Below, one piece after another: positions 7,797 through 16,984 of a stretch of DNA of 46,417 bases. Position 1 is the stretch's first letter; every line of letters begins with the position of its first letter. A program made the translations under genes and the position numbers. The DNA is from Thermomonas hydrothermalis (GTDB taxonomy: Bacteria; Pseudomonadota; Gammaproteobacteria; Xanthomonadales; Xanthomonadaceae): contig NZ_FQUK01000019.1 in the NCBI RefSeq assembly GCF_900129205.1, positions 1-46,417 on the forward strand. The letters run 5' to 3'. The notes under the pieces are model-generated. The model was not told the origin of the DNA and did not search any database. It was given only the letters and a program-made list of their open reading frames with translations.

Positions 7797-8275
7797 CCGT
7801 GCCGGCTGTCCCTGCGTCGACCGTGATCCGGCCGGATGCCACCGTGCTGGGCTTCGATGTCGGCGCACGGCGGATCGGAGTGGCCGTGGGCAATGCCCTC
7901 ACCGGTACGGCCAGTCCGCTGGCGGTGGTGGAGGTCCACACGGCCGGCCCCGACTGGACGCAGCTGGATGCCTTGGTGCGGCAATGGCGTCCTGGCGGGC
8001 TGGTGGTTGGTGATCCGCTGACCCTCGATGGCGGCGATCAGCCGATCCGCAAGGCCGCGCACGCCTTCGCCGCCACCCTGCAGCAGCGGTTTGCGCTGCC
8101 CGTGGTGTTGGTGGATGAGCGCAACAGCTCGCAGGAAGCCGCGCGCCGCTTTGCGGCCGCCCGTGCCGACGGCCGCCGGCGACGGCGCGATGCCGCGGTG
8201 CTGGATGCCTTCGCGGCTGCCGTCATCATCGAACGCTGGCTGGCCTGCCCGCAGCAGGCGCATGTGCTGCCGTGA
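7793..8275 (+). CDS. ruvX: Putative pre-16S rRNA nuclease / Holliday-junction resolvase-like protein (YqgF)
   Basis: RNase-H-fold protein of 160 residues implicated in trimming the 5' end of 16S rRNA. The first catalytic Asp lies in VLGFDVGARRIGVAVGN; the second acidic cluster is in VVLVDERNSSQEA and the third in RRDAAVLDAFAAAVIIERWL. The loop VVGDPLTLDGGDQP corresponds to the usual G.P...DG motif with a short variation. A Pro/Ala-rich 16-residue N-terminal tail precedes the conserved domain, so an internal start is possible, but the ATGA overlap with yqgE supports the annotated one. pyrB follows after 27 bp. Confidence 0.92.
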   Translation: MTVPAVPASTVIRPDATVLGFDVGARRIGVAVGNALTGTASPLAVVEVHTAGPDWTQLDALVRQWRPGGLVVGDPLTLDGGDQPIRKAAHAFAATLQQRFALPVVLVDERNSSQEAARRFAAARADGRRRRRDAAVLDAFAAAVIIERWLACPQQAHVLP

Positions 8276-8302
8276 CGCCCAATCTGGTGGATTTTCAATG
8301 GT

Positions 8303-9241
8303 ATGACCATGTCGAATGAGTCCTCGCCCCGTCTTCGTCATCTGCTGGATCTGGTGTCGCTGCCCGCAAGCCGGATGGACGCCCTGCTGCGTCGGGCCCA
8401 GGCCTTTGCCGACGGTGCCCAGGCGCCGACGGCGCTGGCCGGGGTGGCCGTCTGCACGCTGTTCTTCGAGCCCTCCACCCGTACCCGTCTGAGCTTCCAG
8501 CTGGCCGCGCAGCGGTTGGGTGCGTACATCCTCAATTTCGATGCCTCCACCTCGTCGGTGACCAAAGGCGAGACCGACCTGGACACCTTCCGTACCCTGC
8601 AGGCCATGGGGGCACGCGGCATCGTGATTCGCCATCGCATCGATGGCGCGGTGGCCGCCTTGGCAGCGGCGGCAAACCCGGATGTGGCGGTGTTCAATGC
8701 CGGTGATGGGCGCAGCCATCATCCCACCCAGGGCTTGCTGGACATGCTCACCCTGCGTCAGGCCAAGGGGGAGGACTTCTCCAAGCTCAAGGTGCTGATC
8801 GTTGGCGACGTCAAGCATTCGCGGGTGGCGCGCAGTGATTTGCACGCGCTGCGTGCGTTGGGGTGTGGGGAAATCCGCGTCTGCGGGCCAGCCAGCCTGC
8901 TGCCCGAGGACGACACCCTGGCTGGCTGTCAGGTCAGCCATGATTTCGATGCCGCCCTCGATGGGGTGGACGTGGTGATGATGCTGCGTTTGCAGCGGGA
9001 ACGGATGGCCGAGGGGCTGGTGGCCTCGTTGGAGGACTACCACCGCGATTACGGTCTGACCGCAGCGCGTCTGCGACGTGCCGCGCCGGATGCCGTCGTC
9101 ATGCATCCTGGGCCGATGAATCGCGGCATCGAGATCACCGATGAAGTGGCCGACGGCCCACAGTCGCGCGTGCTCACCCAGGTGGCCAATGGCGTGGCGG
9201 TGCGCATGGCGGTGCTGGAAGCCGCGCTCGCCCCGGCCTGA
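8303..9241 (+). CDS. pyrB: Aspartate carbamoyltransferase catalytic subunit
   Basis: Catalyses condensation of carbamoyl phosphate and aspartate, the committed step of pyrimidine synthesis. The 312-residue protein carries the carbamoyl-phosphate loop FFEPSTRTRLSF, the STTKGE-like loop VTKGETDLDT, AGDGRSHHPTQGLLDM and the C-terminal aspartate-domain motif VMHPGPMNRGIEI. MLRLQRERM is also diagnostic. The order yqgE-ruvX-pyrB is conserved in many gamma-proteobacteria. Start ATG 8303 versus ATG 8309 cannot be decided. No pyrI regulatory-chain gene follows. Confidence 0.97.
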   Translation: MTMSNESSPRLRHLLDLVSLPASRMDALLRRAQAFADGAQAPTALAGVAVCTLFFEPSTRTRLSFQLAAQRLGAYILNFDASTSSVTKGETDLDTFRTLQAMGARGIVIRHRIDGAVAALAAAANPDVAVFNAGDGRSHHPTQGLLDMLTLRQAKGEDFSKLKVLIVGDVKHSRVARSDLHALRALGCGEIRVCGPASLLPEDDTLAGCQVSHDFDAALDGVDVVMMLRLQRERMAEGLVASLEDYHRDYGLTAARLRRAAPDAVVMHPGPMNRGIEITDEVADGPQSRVLTQVANGVAVRMAVLEAALAPA

Positions 9242-9268
9242 GCATCGCCGCACCGACCGACCGCACGC

Positions 9269-10134
9269 TTAGGGCCTGCTGTCCGGAGTGTCTGCACGCA
9301 CCCGCAAGTAGCGTGCAAAGCGCGGTGTGCCGTGCGCGGTGACGCCGTTGTAGCGGTAGGTGATGCGGGTACCGACCGGTGGCGGATGGCGGCGGTCGGC
9401 GTCGGACAGGCCGCTGCCCAGTGCGAAGCGGCGGCGGCGTCATCCTCGACCAGCACTGCGCCGACCAGCCCTGCGTATTTGCCGCGCCCGGGTCGATAGC
9501 CGATGACGCGGGCTTCGGCGTCGGCAACCGGTTTGTACTTGAGCAGGGCATCGCTGCGGCCGCCCTGATAGCGGGCCTGCATGTGATGCAACATCAACCC
9601 CTCGCCGCCGCTTTTGAGCACGCTGCGCAGGCGTGCGTCGAGGGCGGCGCGGCTGTCCACCGGAGATTGGGCGATGGCGTGCAGGTGCGGCGCGGCAGTC
9701 GCGGCCACCAATGCCTGCAATCGGGTCGCCCGTTGCGCAAACGGTGCAGGATCGGCCGGCAGGTCAAAGGCCATGAAGCGCACCGTACGCCAGGCCGTTG
9801 TATCCGGACGCACGGCGCGGACCAGATCGCTGATCTGCTGGAAGCGCCCACGCCCCAGCCACAGCTCGCCATCAAGCGGGGTTGCCGGCCAGCCGGCGGT
9901 GAACCAGGCCGGCACCAGGATCGGGTCACCATTGCGGGTCAGCAGGCGTCGCCCGTCCCAGCGGGCCCGCACGCCGTCCAGCTTTTCACTGACCAGATAC
10001 TGGCGAACATCGATGTCCCCGCGCAGCGAGGTGGCCAGCATCGGCGCGGGGATGAGCGCAACGGCCCACACCGGGGAAGACGTCAGGCATGTCGATGACA
10101 GCAACACGGCGAGCAGGGCGGCGCGCAGATCCAT
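9269..10134 (-). pseudogene. Periplasmic ATP-dependent DNA ligase (LigE-type), frameshifted
   Basis: A small ATP-dependent ligase with signal peptide (MDLRAALLAVLLSSTCLTSS ... VWA), nucleotidyltransferase motif I EKLDGVRARWDG (adenylated Lys near residue 50), motif III DGELW, motif IV GGEGLMLH and motif V LLKYKP. After GLVGAVLVEDD the frame is lost: within the GCC repeat at about 9427-9440 one base is missing (or two extra). The expected OB-domain tail continues in another frame as FALGSGLSD ... PPVGTRITYRYNG ... PRFARYLRVRADT to a TAA at 9269-9271. Without the correction the frame runs into nonsense across pyrB. Start ATG 10134 has AGGAG six bases upstream. Either a true pseudogene or a sequencing error. 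Confidence 0.85.
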
Positions 10135-10366
10135 GGCAGGCTCCTGTGACAGCAGTGGACTCAGCATGAGGCGCGCCAGATCGGGGCAGGATCGGCCGGC
10201 GCCTTGTCGCAGGATCGGAGTTTGCCGCGTCGCGCGCGGAGCAAGAACGGCACGACGGGTGGCGTGCCGGGGTGCAGGAAAGATCACATCGTGCGCACTT
10301 GCGCGATGGCCGCATGCGCCGATTCAAGTCGGCGCGCTGCTGGCTGGAATGGACGCCGGGACTGCG

Positions 10367-10924
10367 TCAGCGTGCCGCCGCACGAGCGGCAAACTCGCGC
10401 CGCAGCCAGCTGTCGATCATGCGTTTTTCGTAGCGCAGCGGGTCGCTGTCATTGAGCATCCCGCTGCTGACCAGAAAGCCGGGATCGGTCAGACTGCGCT
10501 CGCCTTCGGCCACGACCTGGCCCTGGGCGTTGAGTTCACGGAATCGCACTTTCATGCGTGGCGGGTAGATGTCACGCACGATCCGCACGTTCTGTTGATC
10601 CACGCCCAGCCAGGGTTCGTACTGGCCAGCGCGCTTGATGTCGAGGATGGTCAACTCCAGCTGGTGCCCTGGCGGCAGTTGGCGTTCGGCCTGGCGGCGC
10701 ATGTACTGGGCCAGCTGAACCAGCCAGTCGCCTTGCGCGGCGGCCCAGGCATTGCCGCTGGTGGTGATTTCGGTGAACTTGGCCGGATCGCTCCAGCTCA
10801 CGCTGACCGGGCCCGAGGGTGGTAGCGCGCGTGGGGCGTCGGCGGCCAGCATGCCTTTGCTGGTCGAGCCGGCGCAGCCGGCCAGGCCCAGCAGGATCAG
10901 GACGGTGGCGATGACGGTGCGCAT
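10367..10924 (-). CDS. DUF3016-family lipoprotein
   Basis: A 185-residue predicted lipoprotein with signal peptide MRTVIATVLILLGLAGC. The mature protein matches the DUF3016 pattern seen in Xanthomonadaceae: VSVSWSDPAKFTEI, YMRRQAERQLPPGHQLELTI, then LDIKRAGQYEP and VRIVRDIYPPRMKVRFREL, ending with a helix (KRMIDSWLRREF). Function is unknown. A good Shine-Dalgarno (GCAGGAG) precedes the ATG and lies in a small GCAGG/CCTGC inverted repeat. The 232 bp between this gene and the ligase contain no further feature that I can support. Confidence 0.8.
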   Translation of the reverse strand: MRTVIATVLILLGLAGCAGSTSKGMLAADAPRALPPSGPVSVSWSDPAKFTEITTSGNAWAAAQGDWLVQLAQYMRRQAERQLPPGHQLELTILDIKRAGQYEPWLGVDQQNVRIVRDIYPPRMKVRFRELNAQGQVVAEGERSLTDPGFLVSSGMLNDSDPLRYEKRMIDSWLRREFAARAAAR

Positions 10925-10998
10925 GGCAGGACTCCTGCGGTGTAACCGGTATACAAGTGTGCCGCCTGCGCAGCGTGCGGAGGCGGCAGATCCGGCAG

Positions 10999-11289
10999 TC
11001 AGTCAGCGGCCGTTTCGGTCGTGGCGGCGGGGGTGGCCGTATCGAGGAACCAGGCTTCAACCGTGCCCTTGAGCTTCATGGTCATGGGCTGGCCACGGCG
11101 ATCCAGCGAACGGCCCACCTGCACGCGCACCCAGCCTTCGCTGATGCAGTATTCCTCGACGTTGTGGCGTTCGATCCCATTGAAGCGGATGCCGATACCG
11201 CGCTCCAGCAGTGCCGGCTGATAAAACGGGCTGCGCGGGTCGTTGCTGAGGCGGTCGGGTGGTGTGTCGGTGGTATTGGTCATGGTCAT
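10999..11289 (-). CDS. DUF3297-family protein
   Basis: A 96-residue cytoplasmic protein matching DUF3297: PPDRLSNDPRSPFY, LERGIGIRFNG, HNVEEYCISEGWVRV and TMKLKGTVEAWF are all family blocks. The family is small, conserved in proteobacteria and of unknown role. The C-terminal 18 residues (Ala/Thr-rich) are variable. Start could be ATG 11289 or ATG 11283; neither has an obvious ribosome-binding site. It diverges from rsmC. Confidence 0.82.
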   Translation of the reverse strand: MTMTNTTDTPPDRLSNDPRSPFYQPALLERGIGIRFNGIERHNVEEYCISEGWVRVQVGRSLDRRGQPMTMKLKGTVEAWFLDTATPAATTETAAD

Positions 11290-11365
11290 GGTGTGGGGAG
11301 CGTGTGTGGATGCAACGGTAAGCCCAGGCCTGTGGCCGTGCGCCTAGGATACCGGCCGCGGCCGG

Positions 11366-11371
11366 TACACT
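11366..11371 (+). promoter_or_regulatory. Candidate -10 element for rsmC
   Basis: TACACT lies so that the predicted transcription start (7 bases downstream) is the A of the rsmC ATG at 11378. There is no convincing -35 box. As with yqgE this suggests a leaderless transcript. Confidence 0.3.
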
Positions 11372-11377
11372 GGACAG

Positions 11378-12439
11378 ATGCCTGCCGCCCCGCATGATGC
11401 CGCGCTCGACGCCCTGATGATGCCTTTCAAGACCGGTCAGATTGACTGGTCGGGGCCGGTGCTGTTTCTACGTGCTCGGGTGGGTGCGGTCTTGCCTGGG
11501 CTGGGGGCGGATGGTCTGGTCGTCACCCAGCCGTTTTTCCCTGAGGCCCAGCGTTTGCAGCGCCTGGGGCTGACATGGCAGGACGAGGATGCCTTGCCGG
11601 CAGCGGCATTTGCGCGGGTGTTGGTGTTGCCCCCACGCCAGCGCGAGGAGGCGCGTGCGCTGCTGGCGCGTGCCTGCCAGGCCGTGGCCGCGGATGGGGT
11701 GGTCGTGTGCGCGGCGGCCAATGATGAAGGTGGCCGCGCGCGCGAAGCCGACCTGCAACGCTTGGCAGGCGCCATCCAAAGCATCGGCAAACACCACTGC
11801 CGGGTGTGCTGGACGGTGCCAGGCGCCCGTTTCGATCCCGGCCTGCTGTCGGATTGGGTGCAGGCCGATGCGCCGCGTCAGGTTGAAAGCCCCGCCGTGC
11901 CGGGTGGCGCCTTTCTCACCCGCCCCGGTGTGTTTGCCTGGGATCGGGTGGATCCGGCGTCGGCGCTGCTGGCGCAGGCATTGCCGACCGGCTTGTCCGG
12001 TCGGGTGGCCGATTTCGGTGCCGGCTGGGGCTATCTGGCCCTGCAGGTGCTGGCCCGCTGCTCGGGTGTCACGACATTGGAGCTGTTCGAAGCCGACGCC
12101 CGGGCGCTGGCATTGGCCGAGCGCAATCTCGCTGCGGCGGCGCGCGCGCGGGGGGTGACGGTGCACACCCACTGGCACGATGTGACCGCCGGTGTCGCGG
12201 CGGGCTTCGATGCCATCGTCTGCAATCCGCCCTTCCATGCCCTGGGGCGTGGTGAGCGTCCGGAGATCGGGCGCGCTTTCATTCGTGCGGCGGCACAGGC
12301 GCTGCGCCAGGGTGGCGAGCTCTGGCTGGTCGCCAACCGGCATCTGCCCTACGAGGAGGCGCTGGGGCAAGGCTTTGGGCAGGTGCGTTGCCTGCTCCAG
12401 CAAGACGGGTACAAGGTGGTGCAGGCGGTGAAGGCATGA
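11378..12439 (+). CDS. rsmC: 16S rRNA (guanine-N2)-methyltransferase RsmC-like
   Basis: A 353-residue two-domain class I methyltransferase. The N-terminal half (to about residue 180) is a degenerate methyltransferase fold used for RNA binding. The C-terminal half holds the SAM site VADFGAGWGYLALQVL, the acidic ELFEAD strand and the catalytic motif NPPFH that is diagnostic for guanine-N2 methyltransferases of the RsmC/RlmG group. E. coli RsmC modifies G1207 of 16S rRNA. The stop overlaps the downstream pseudouridine synthase (ATGA, 12436-12439), making a ribosome-modification pair. The distinction from RlmG is by length and gene context, so the exact target is inferred. Confidence 0.87.
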   Translation: MPAAPHDAALDALMMPFKTGQIDWSGPVLFLRARVGAVLPGLGADGLVVTQPFFPEAQRLQRLGLTWQDEDALPAAAFARVLVLPPRQREEARALLARACQAVAADGVVVCAAANDEGGRAREADLQRLAGAIQSIGKHHCRVCWTVPGARFDPGLLSDWVQADAPRQVESPAVPGGAFLTRPGVFAWDRVDPASALLAQALPTGLSGRVADFGAGWGYLALQVLARCSGVTTLELFEADARALALAERNLAAAARARGVTVHTHWHDVTAGVAAGFDAIVCNPPFHALGRGERPEIGRAFIRAAAQALRQGGELWLVANRHLPYEEALGQGFGQVRCLLQQDGYKVVQAVKA

Positions 12440-13137
12440 AGCTGGTCAAACATCTGGCCAATCTTGGCTACGGCAGCCGCAAGCAGGTGCGGCAGATGTT
12501 CCGCGAAGGACGGATCACCAATGCCGCGGGCGACGTTCTCTATGCCGACGACCCGCTGGTGCACGAGGACGTGCGGGTGGACGGAGCGCCACTGGACCCG
12601 CCGCCGGGTGTGCTGCTGATGCTGCACAAACCGGTCGGCTACACCTGTTCGACTCGCGATCTCGGGCCGTTGGTGCACGATCTCTTGCCGCCTCGGTTTC
12701 GCCTGCGTTCGCCGGTGCTATCCACGGTTGGCCGGCTCGATCGTGACACCTCCGGGCTGCTGTTGCTGACCGATGACGGGCAACTGCTGCACCGGATCAT
12801 TGCGCCGAAGTCGAAGCTGCCCAAGGTATATCGCGCCACCCTGGCCGAGGATCTGCGTGGCGACGAAGCGGCGTTGTTTGCCAGCGGCACGTTGCAGTTG
12901 CATGGGGATTCCACACCTTTGTTACCCGCCAAGCTGGAGCCGCTGGGGCCGCGGCTGGCCAGGCTGACGCTGCACGAGGGGCGCTACCACCAGGTGCGGC
13001 GGATGTTTGCCGCGGTGGGCAACCATGTGCTCGCCTTGCATCGCGAACAGATCGGCGGCTTGACCCTGGGCGATCTGCCGCAGGGGCAATGGCGGGTGCT
13101 CGACGACGCCGACCGGGCGCAGTTGTTTTCGGTATGA
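12436..13137 (+). CDS. rsuA: RsuA-family 16S rRNA pseudouridine synthase
   Basis: A 233-residue enzyme that isomerises a uridine in rRNA (U516 of 16S rRNA for E. coli RsuA). The N-terminal S4 domain (KLVKHLANLGYGSRKQVRQM) is followed by the catalytic motif STVGRLDRDTSGLLLLTDDG, where the Asp of GRLDRDT is the nucleophile, and the RsuA C-terminal signature EGRYHQVRRMFAAVGN. Start ATG 12436 overlaps the rsmC stop; its own stop overlaps the next gene (ATGA, 13134-13137). Family is certain; RsuA versus RluE-type target is inferred from size and the S4 domain. Confidence 0.9.
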   Translation: MKLVKHLANLGYGSRKQVRQMFREGRITNAAGDVLYADDPLVHEDVRVDGAPLDPPPGVLLMLHKPVGYTCSTRDLGPLVHDLLPPRFRLRSPVLSTVGRLDRDTSGLLLLTDDGQLLHRIIAPKSKLPKVYRATLAEDLRGDEAALFASGTLQLHGDSTPLLPAKLEPLGPRLARLTLHEGRYHQVRRMFAAVGNHVLALHREQIGGLTLGDLPQGQWRVLDDADRAQLFSV

Positions 13138-14030
13138 ACACGCCCGCCGGTTTGGAGGCACGCAAGCGGCGGCATGCGCCCTGGCTGATGCTGGCGGCAG
13201 TGGCGACCTTTGCCTGGATGGATGCCGGCCTGAAGCTGTTGGCCGCGCACTACCCACCCATGCAGGTGGCGGCCCTGCGCGGGCTGGCGTCATTGCCCTG
13301 GGTGCTGGGCTGGACGCTGGCGACCGCCGGTGCACGGGCGTTGTGGCCCCGGCGCTGGTTGTTGCATCTGCTGCGTGGTGTGCTGGGGGTGGTGATGATG
13401 GGGAGCTTCGTGTATGCGCTTGGACGCATGCCGATGGCCTCGGCCTATGCACTGTTTTTCGTTGCCCCCTTGCTGCTGACCGCGCTATCGGGGCCATTGC
13501 TGGGGGAACGGGTGGGGCCACGGCGCTGGGCAGCGATCGGCGCCGGCATGCTGGGCGTGTGGGTCGTGCTACGGCCTAGTGGCACCGGCATGCTGGGGCT
13601 GGCGGGGATGGCCGTGCTGCTGTCGGCGTTGTGCTATGCGCTGTCAGCGCTGATGGTGCGGGTGTTGGCGCGGCGCGATTCCAGTCAGGCCATTACCTTC
13701 TGGATGCTGGCAATGATGGCCGGCGGTGCGGGCGTGCTGGCCTGGCCGGACTGGGTGGCGCTGCATACAGCGTCGCTCTGGCTGGTGGCGGCGGTGGGGC
13801 TGGCGGGCGCGCTTGGTCAGTACGCGATTACCGAAGCGTTCCGGCACGGTGAGGCATCGCTGCTGGCGCCGTTGGAATACACCGCCCTGCTGTGGGGCGT
13901 GGCGCTGGATCTGGCGCTGTGGGGGGTATTGCCGGATGCGATGACCTGGCTGGGGGCCGCGATCATCATTGGCAGCGGCCTCTACCTGCTGCGGCGTGAG
14001 CGGGAACACATCGAAGCCGAACACCCTTGA
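13134..14030 (+). CDS. EamA/DMT-family inner-membrane transporter
   Basis: A 298-residue integral membrane protein with about ten hydrophobic segments arranged as two EamA repeats, typical of drug/metabolite transporters. The first repeat includes PPMQVAALRGLASLPWVLGW and ALGRMPMASAYALFFVAPLL. The second ends with AITEAFRHGEASLLAPLEYT. Substrate cannot be told from sequence; homologues include riboflavin, S-adenosylmethionine and amino-acid metabolite carriers. It is the third gene of an rsmC-rsuA-eamA run joined by 4-nt overlaps. A long palindrome follows at 14123. Confidence 0.88.
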   Translation: MNTPAGLEARKRRHAPWLMLAAVATFAWMDAGLKLLAAHYPPMQVAALRGLASLPWVLGWTLATAGARALWPRRWLLHLLRGVLGVVMMGSFVYALGRMPMASAYALFFVAPLLLTALSGPLLGERVGPRRWAAIGAGMLGVWVVLRPSGTGMLGLAGMAVLLSALCYALSALMVRVLARRDSSQAITFWMLAMMAGGAGVLAWPDWVALHTASLWLVAAVGLAGALGQYAITEAFRHGEASLLAPLEYTALLWGVALDLALWGVLPDAMTWLGAAIIIGSGLYLLRREREHIEAEHP

Positions 14031-14122
14031 GGGTGCCTTTGAGCAAATCAGCGGCGCCCTGGCCCAGGGAGGGCTGGAGAGAGTGCCGGGCGCGGTCTTG
14101 CGGTTGCTGACAGTGGGAAACG

Positions 14123-14148
14123 GCAACGCCCGGCAGGCCGGGCGTTGC
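14123..14148. terminator. Bidirectional terminator hairpin between convergent genes
   Basis: GCAACGCCCGGC (14123-14134) and GCCGGGCGTTGC (14137-14148) form a perfect 12-bp inverted repeat with a 2-base centre. It lies between the converging DMT permease and S1/P1 nuclease genes. There is no marked T-run on either side. Confidence 0.6.
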
Positions 14149-14164
14149 TGTATGCGCAGGTGTA

Positions 14165-15052
14165 TCAGCGGGCGTGCGCGCCTTCGCCGATGGTCTGGTT
14201 GAGCAGCCGGGCCAGGCGCTCGCCTGCCAACCGCACTCGTTCCTCAGCCAGTGGACGCATGCTGTCCAGATAGGCGTCGGTGAGGATGTGCGAGTTATTC
14301 GGCGGATACAGCCCTTTGGCATCGATCAGCCGGCAGGATTCCTCGGCCCAGGCCAGCGGTTCGTCGGGGGCCACCGGGGTTTCATACGGGCCAGGCGTCA
14401 GCGCCTGGTCGAGCTGGGCGATGTAATCCAGCACCGGCAGCGGTTTGCTGGCGAGGATGTAGTAGTCCCAGATGGCGTGCAGGTTGGTGCCCATCACGCC
14501 GTTCACATAGTTCTTCGCGGCGTAGGCCTCAGGCTGGATCTGGGTGCGCAGGCTGATCTGATACTTGTTGCCGCCGGCGTCAGGACGGTTACCGGCGTGC
14601 ATCGGCTGGTGCACGTCGCCGACGAAATGCACCACGAACTTCAGCGCATTGCGGCGGGCCTCCAGCGGCTGGTCGGGATCGCCCAGGATGGCCAGCTCTT
14701 TGTTGATCGCGCCGACCACGCAGTCGCCGTCCGGGCAGTCGCGTGCCAGGTCGAAGTCACAGCCGCCGCCCTTGGCATTGATGTAGTGCCAGCGCGAGGT
14801 CTGTCGGAACAGTTCGGGGTCGGTGTTGCGCAGGTCATCGGCCCAGGAGGCCACCCCGCCAAGATTGGGGTAAGGCTCGCCGGCCAGCAGGCGATCGACT
14901 TCGGCGCGGGCCTTGGGGTCGAGATGGCGCCGTGCAATATCGCCCACCATGGCGTGGCCCAGGCGTGACCAGGCGGCTGCGTGGAAAGAAACGCCGCCCA
15001 GACAGAGCAGGGCGGCACTGAGCAGGATGCGGAAACGGGAGCTCGTGTTCAT
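14165..15052 (-). CDS. S1/P1-family secreted nuclease
   Basis: A 295-residue zinc nuclease that cleaves single-stranded nucleic acid outside the cytoplasm. The signal peptide ends ...VSFHAAA, placing a tryptophan (WSRLGHAMVGDIA) at the mature N-terminus. In this family that Trp1 and the nearby His are zinc ligands, so cleavage at this point is supported. Further ligands are in VASWADDLR, WHYIN, FVVHFVGDVHQPMHAG and NLHAIWD. Start ATG 15052 was chosen to give a normal signal peptide. It lies inside the right arm of a hairpin that follows ompW, so expression may depend on read-through or hairpin opening. Confidence 0.92.
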   Translation of the reverse strand: MNTSSRFRILLSAALLCLGGVSFHAAAWSRLGHAMVGDIARRHLDPKARAEVDRLLAGEPYPNLGGVASWADDLRNTDPELFRQTSRWHYINAKGGGCDFDLARDCPDGDCVVGAINKELAILGDPDQPLEARRNALKFVVHFVGDVHQPMHAGNRPDAGGNKYQISLRTQIQPEAYAAKNYVNGVMGTNLHAIWDYYILASKPLPVLDYIAQLDQALTPGPYETPVAPDEPLAWAEESCRLIDAKGLYPPNNSHILTDAYLDSMRPLAEERVRLAGERLARLLNQTIGEGAHAR

Positions 15053-15074
15053 GCCGGGAATGATATCCCGGCAT
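15051..15074 (-). terminator. Hairpin between ompW and the nuclease gene, overlapping the nuclease start
   Basis: ATGCCGGGA (15051-15059) and TCCCGGCAT (15066-15074) are perfect 9-base arms with a 6-base loop. On the minus strand it lies 21 bases after the ompW stop and its distal arm contains the first two bases of the nuclease ATG. It may end ompW transcription or mask nuclease initiation. No T-run follows. Confidence 0.45.
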
Positions 15075-15095
15075 GATGGCGAGCACGTGACTGGA

Positions 15096-15728
15096 TCAGA
15101 ACGAATACACGTAGGCCACGCCGTACACCGATGGATCGATATGCACGGTGTTCGGAGCGCCCAGGTTGGCACCGTTCAGCTTGACCTTGGTGTCGATGTC
15201 GATGAACCGGTAGTCGATGCGCAGAGCGCCTTTGTCACTCACCTTGAAATCGATGCCCAGATGGGCCGCCAGCCCCCAGGAGTCGGACAGATCCAGGCGT
15301 GCACCTGCGATCGGACCTGCAGACTTGGTGCTGAAGAAACGGGTGTAGTTCACGCCGGCGCCGACGAACGGCCGCACCTTGCCCGTGCCGAAGTGATACT
15401 GCAGCGACACGGTCGGCGGCAGGTGCTTGGTGGAGCCGACCTTGCCCACCCCCACCACGTTGATGTCGTGCTGGAACGGCAGCGAGGCCAGCACCTCCAC
15501 GCCCAGGTTGTCCTTCAGGAAGTACTCGGCGGTGATGGTGGGGCGGGCGTTGTTGCCCACGTCCATCTTCAGGTCACCCAGCGGGGTGCCAACCAAAGTG
15601 CCGTTGTTGGACTTGGGGGCGACGTTGTGGACACCGACGCCGACGGTCCAGGTCCCAGCGGACTGGGCAAGGGCGGGGCTGGCGGCCAGGGCCAGGGCGC
15701 AGGCGAGGGCGATACGGCAGTGTGTCAT
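15096..15728 (-). CDS. ompW: OmpW-family outer-membrane protein
   Basis: A 210-residue beta-barrel precursor with signal peptide MTHCRIALACALALAASPAL-AQ. Family blocks are WTVGVGVHNVAPKS near the N-terminus, ARPTITAEYFLKDNLGVEVL, LPPTVSLQYHFG, RPFVGAGVNYTRFF and LRIDYRFIDIDTK. The protein ends in phenylalanine (YVYSF), as most outer-membrane barrels do. OmpW forms an eight-stranded barrel with a hydrophobic channel; E. coli ompW is controlled by FNR. A strong Shine-Dalgarno (GAAGGAG) precedes the ATG. The upstream region carries an FNR-like box and a palindrome (separate entries). Confidence 0.95.
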   Translation of the reverse strand: MTHCRIALACALALAASPALAQSAGTWTVGVGVHNVAPKSNNGTLVGTPLGDLKMDVGNNARPTITAEYFLKDNLGVEVLASLPFQHDINVVGVGKVGSTKHLPPTVSLQYHFGTGKVRPFVGAGVNYTRFFSTKSAGPIAGARLDLSDSWGLAAHLGIDFKVSDKGALRIDYRFIDIDTKVKLNGANLGAPNTVHIDPSVYGVAYVYSF

Positions 15729-15754
15729 GGCATGTCTCCTTCTGTGGGGTCAGG

Positions 15755-16892
<1,138 letters not shown>

Positions 16893-16916
16893 GCCGTGCC
16901 GAGCGGCATGGATCAT

Positions 16917-16943
16917 CCGGGCCCCGCCACCTGCGGGGCCCGG
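16917..16943 (+). terminator. Terminator after gapA
   Basis: CCGGGCCCCGC (16917-16927) pairs perfectly with GCGGGGCCCGG (16933-16943) around a 5-base loop, 24 bases after the gapA stop. The following T content is low, so it is a strong hairpin with a weak U-tract. Confidence 0.65.
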
Positions 16944-16984
16944 CATGTTGGCAGACGGCAGAGTGATGCGCGCTGGTGACAGGC

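Noticed and set aside
6093-7868. Long antisense open frame opposite pilU and yqgE
   Set aside because: High-GC shadow of well-conserved plus-strand genes; composition is His/Gln/Arg-rich with no family match.
9049-9427. C-terminal continuation of the ligase first frame across pyrB
   Set aside because: Lies antisense to pyrB and lacks OB-fold motifs; the real tail is in the shifted frame ending at 9269.
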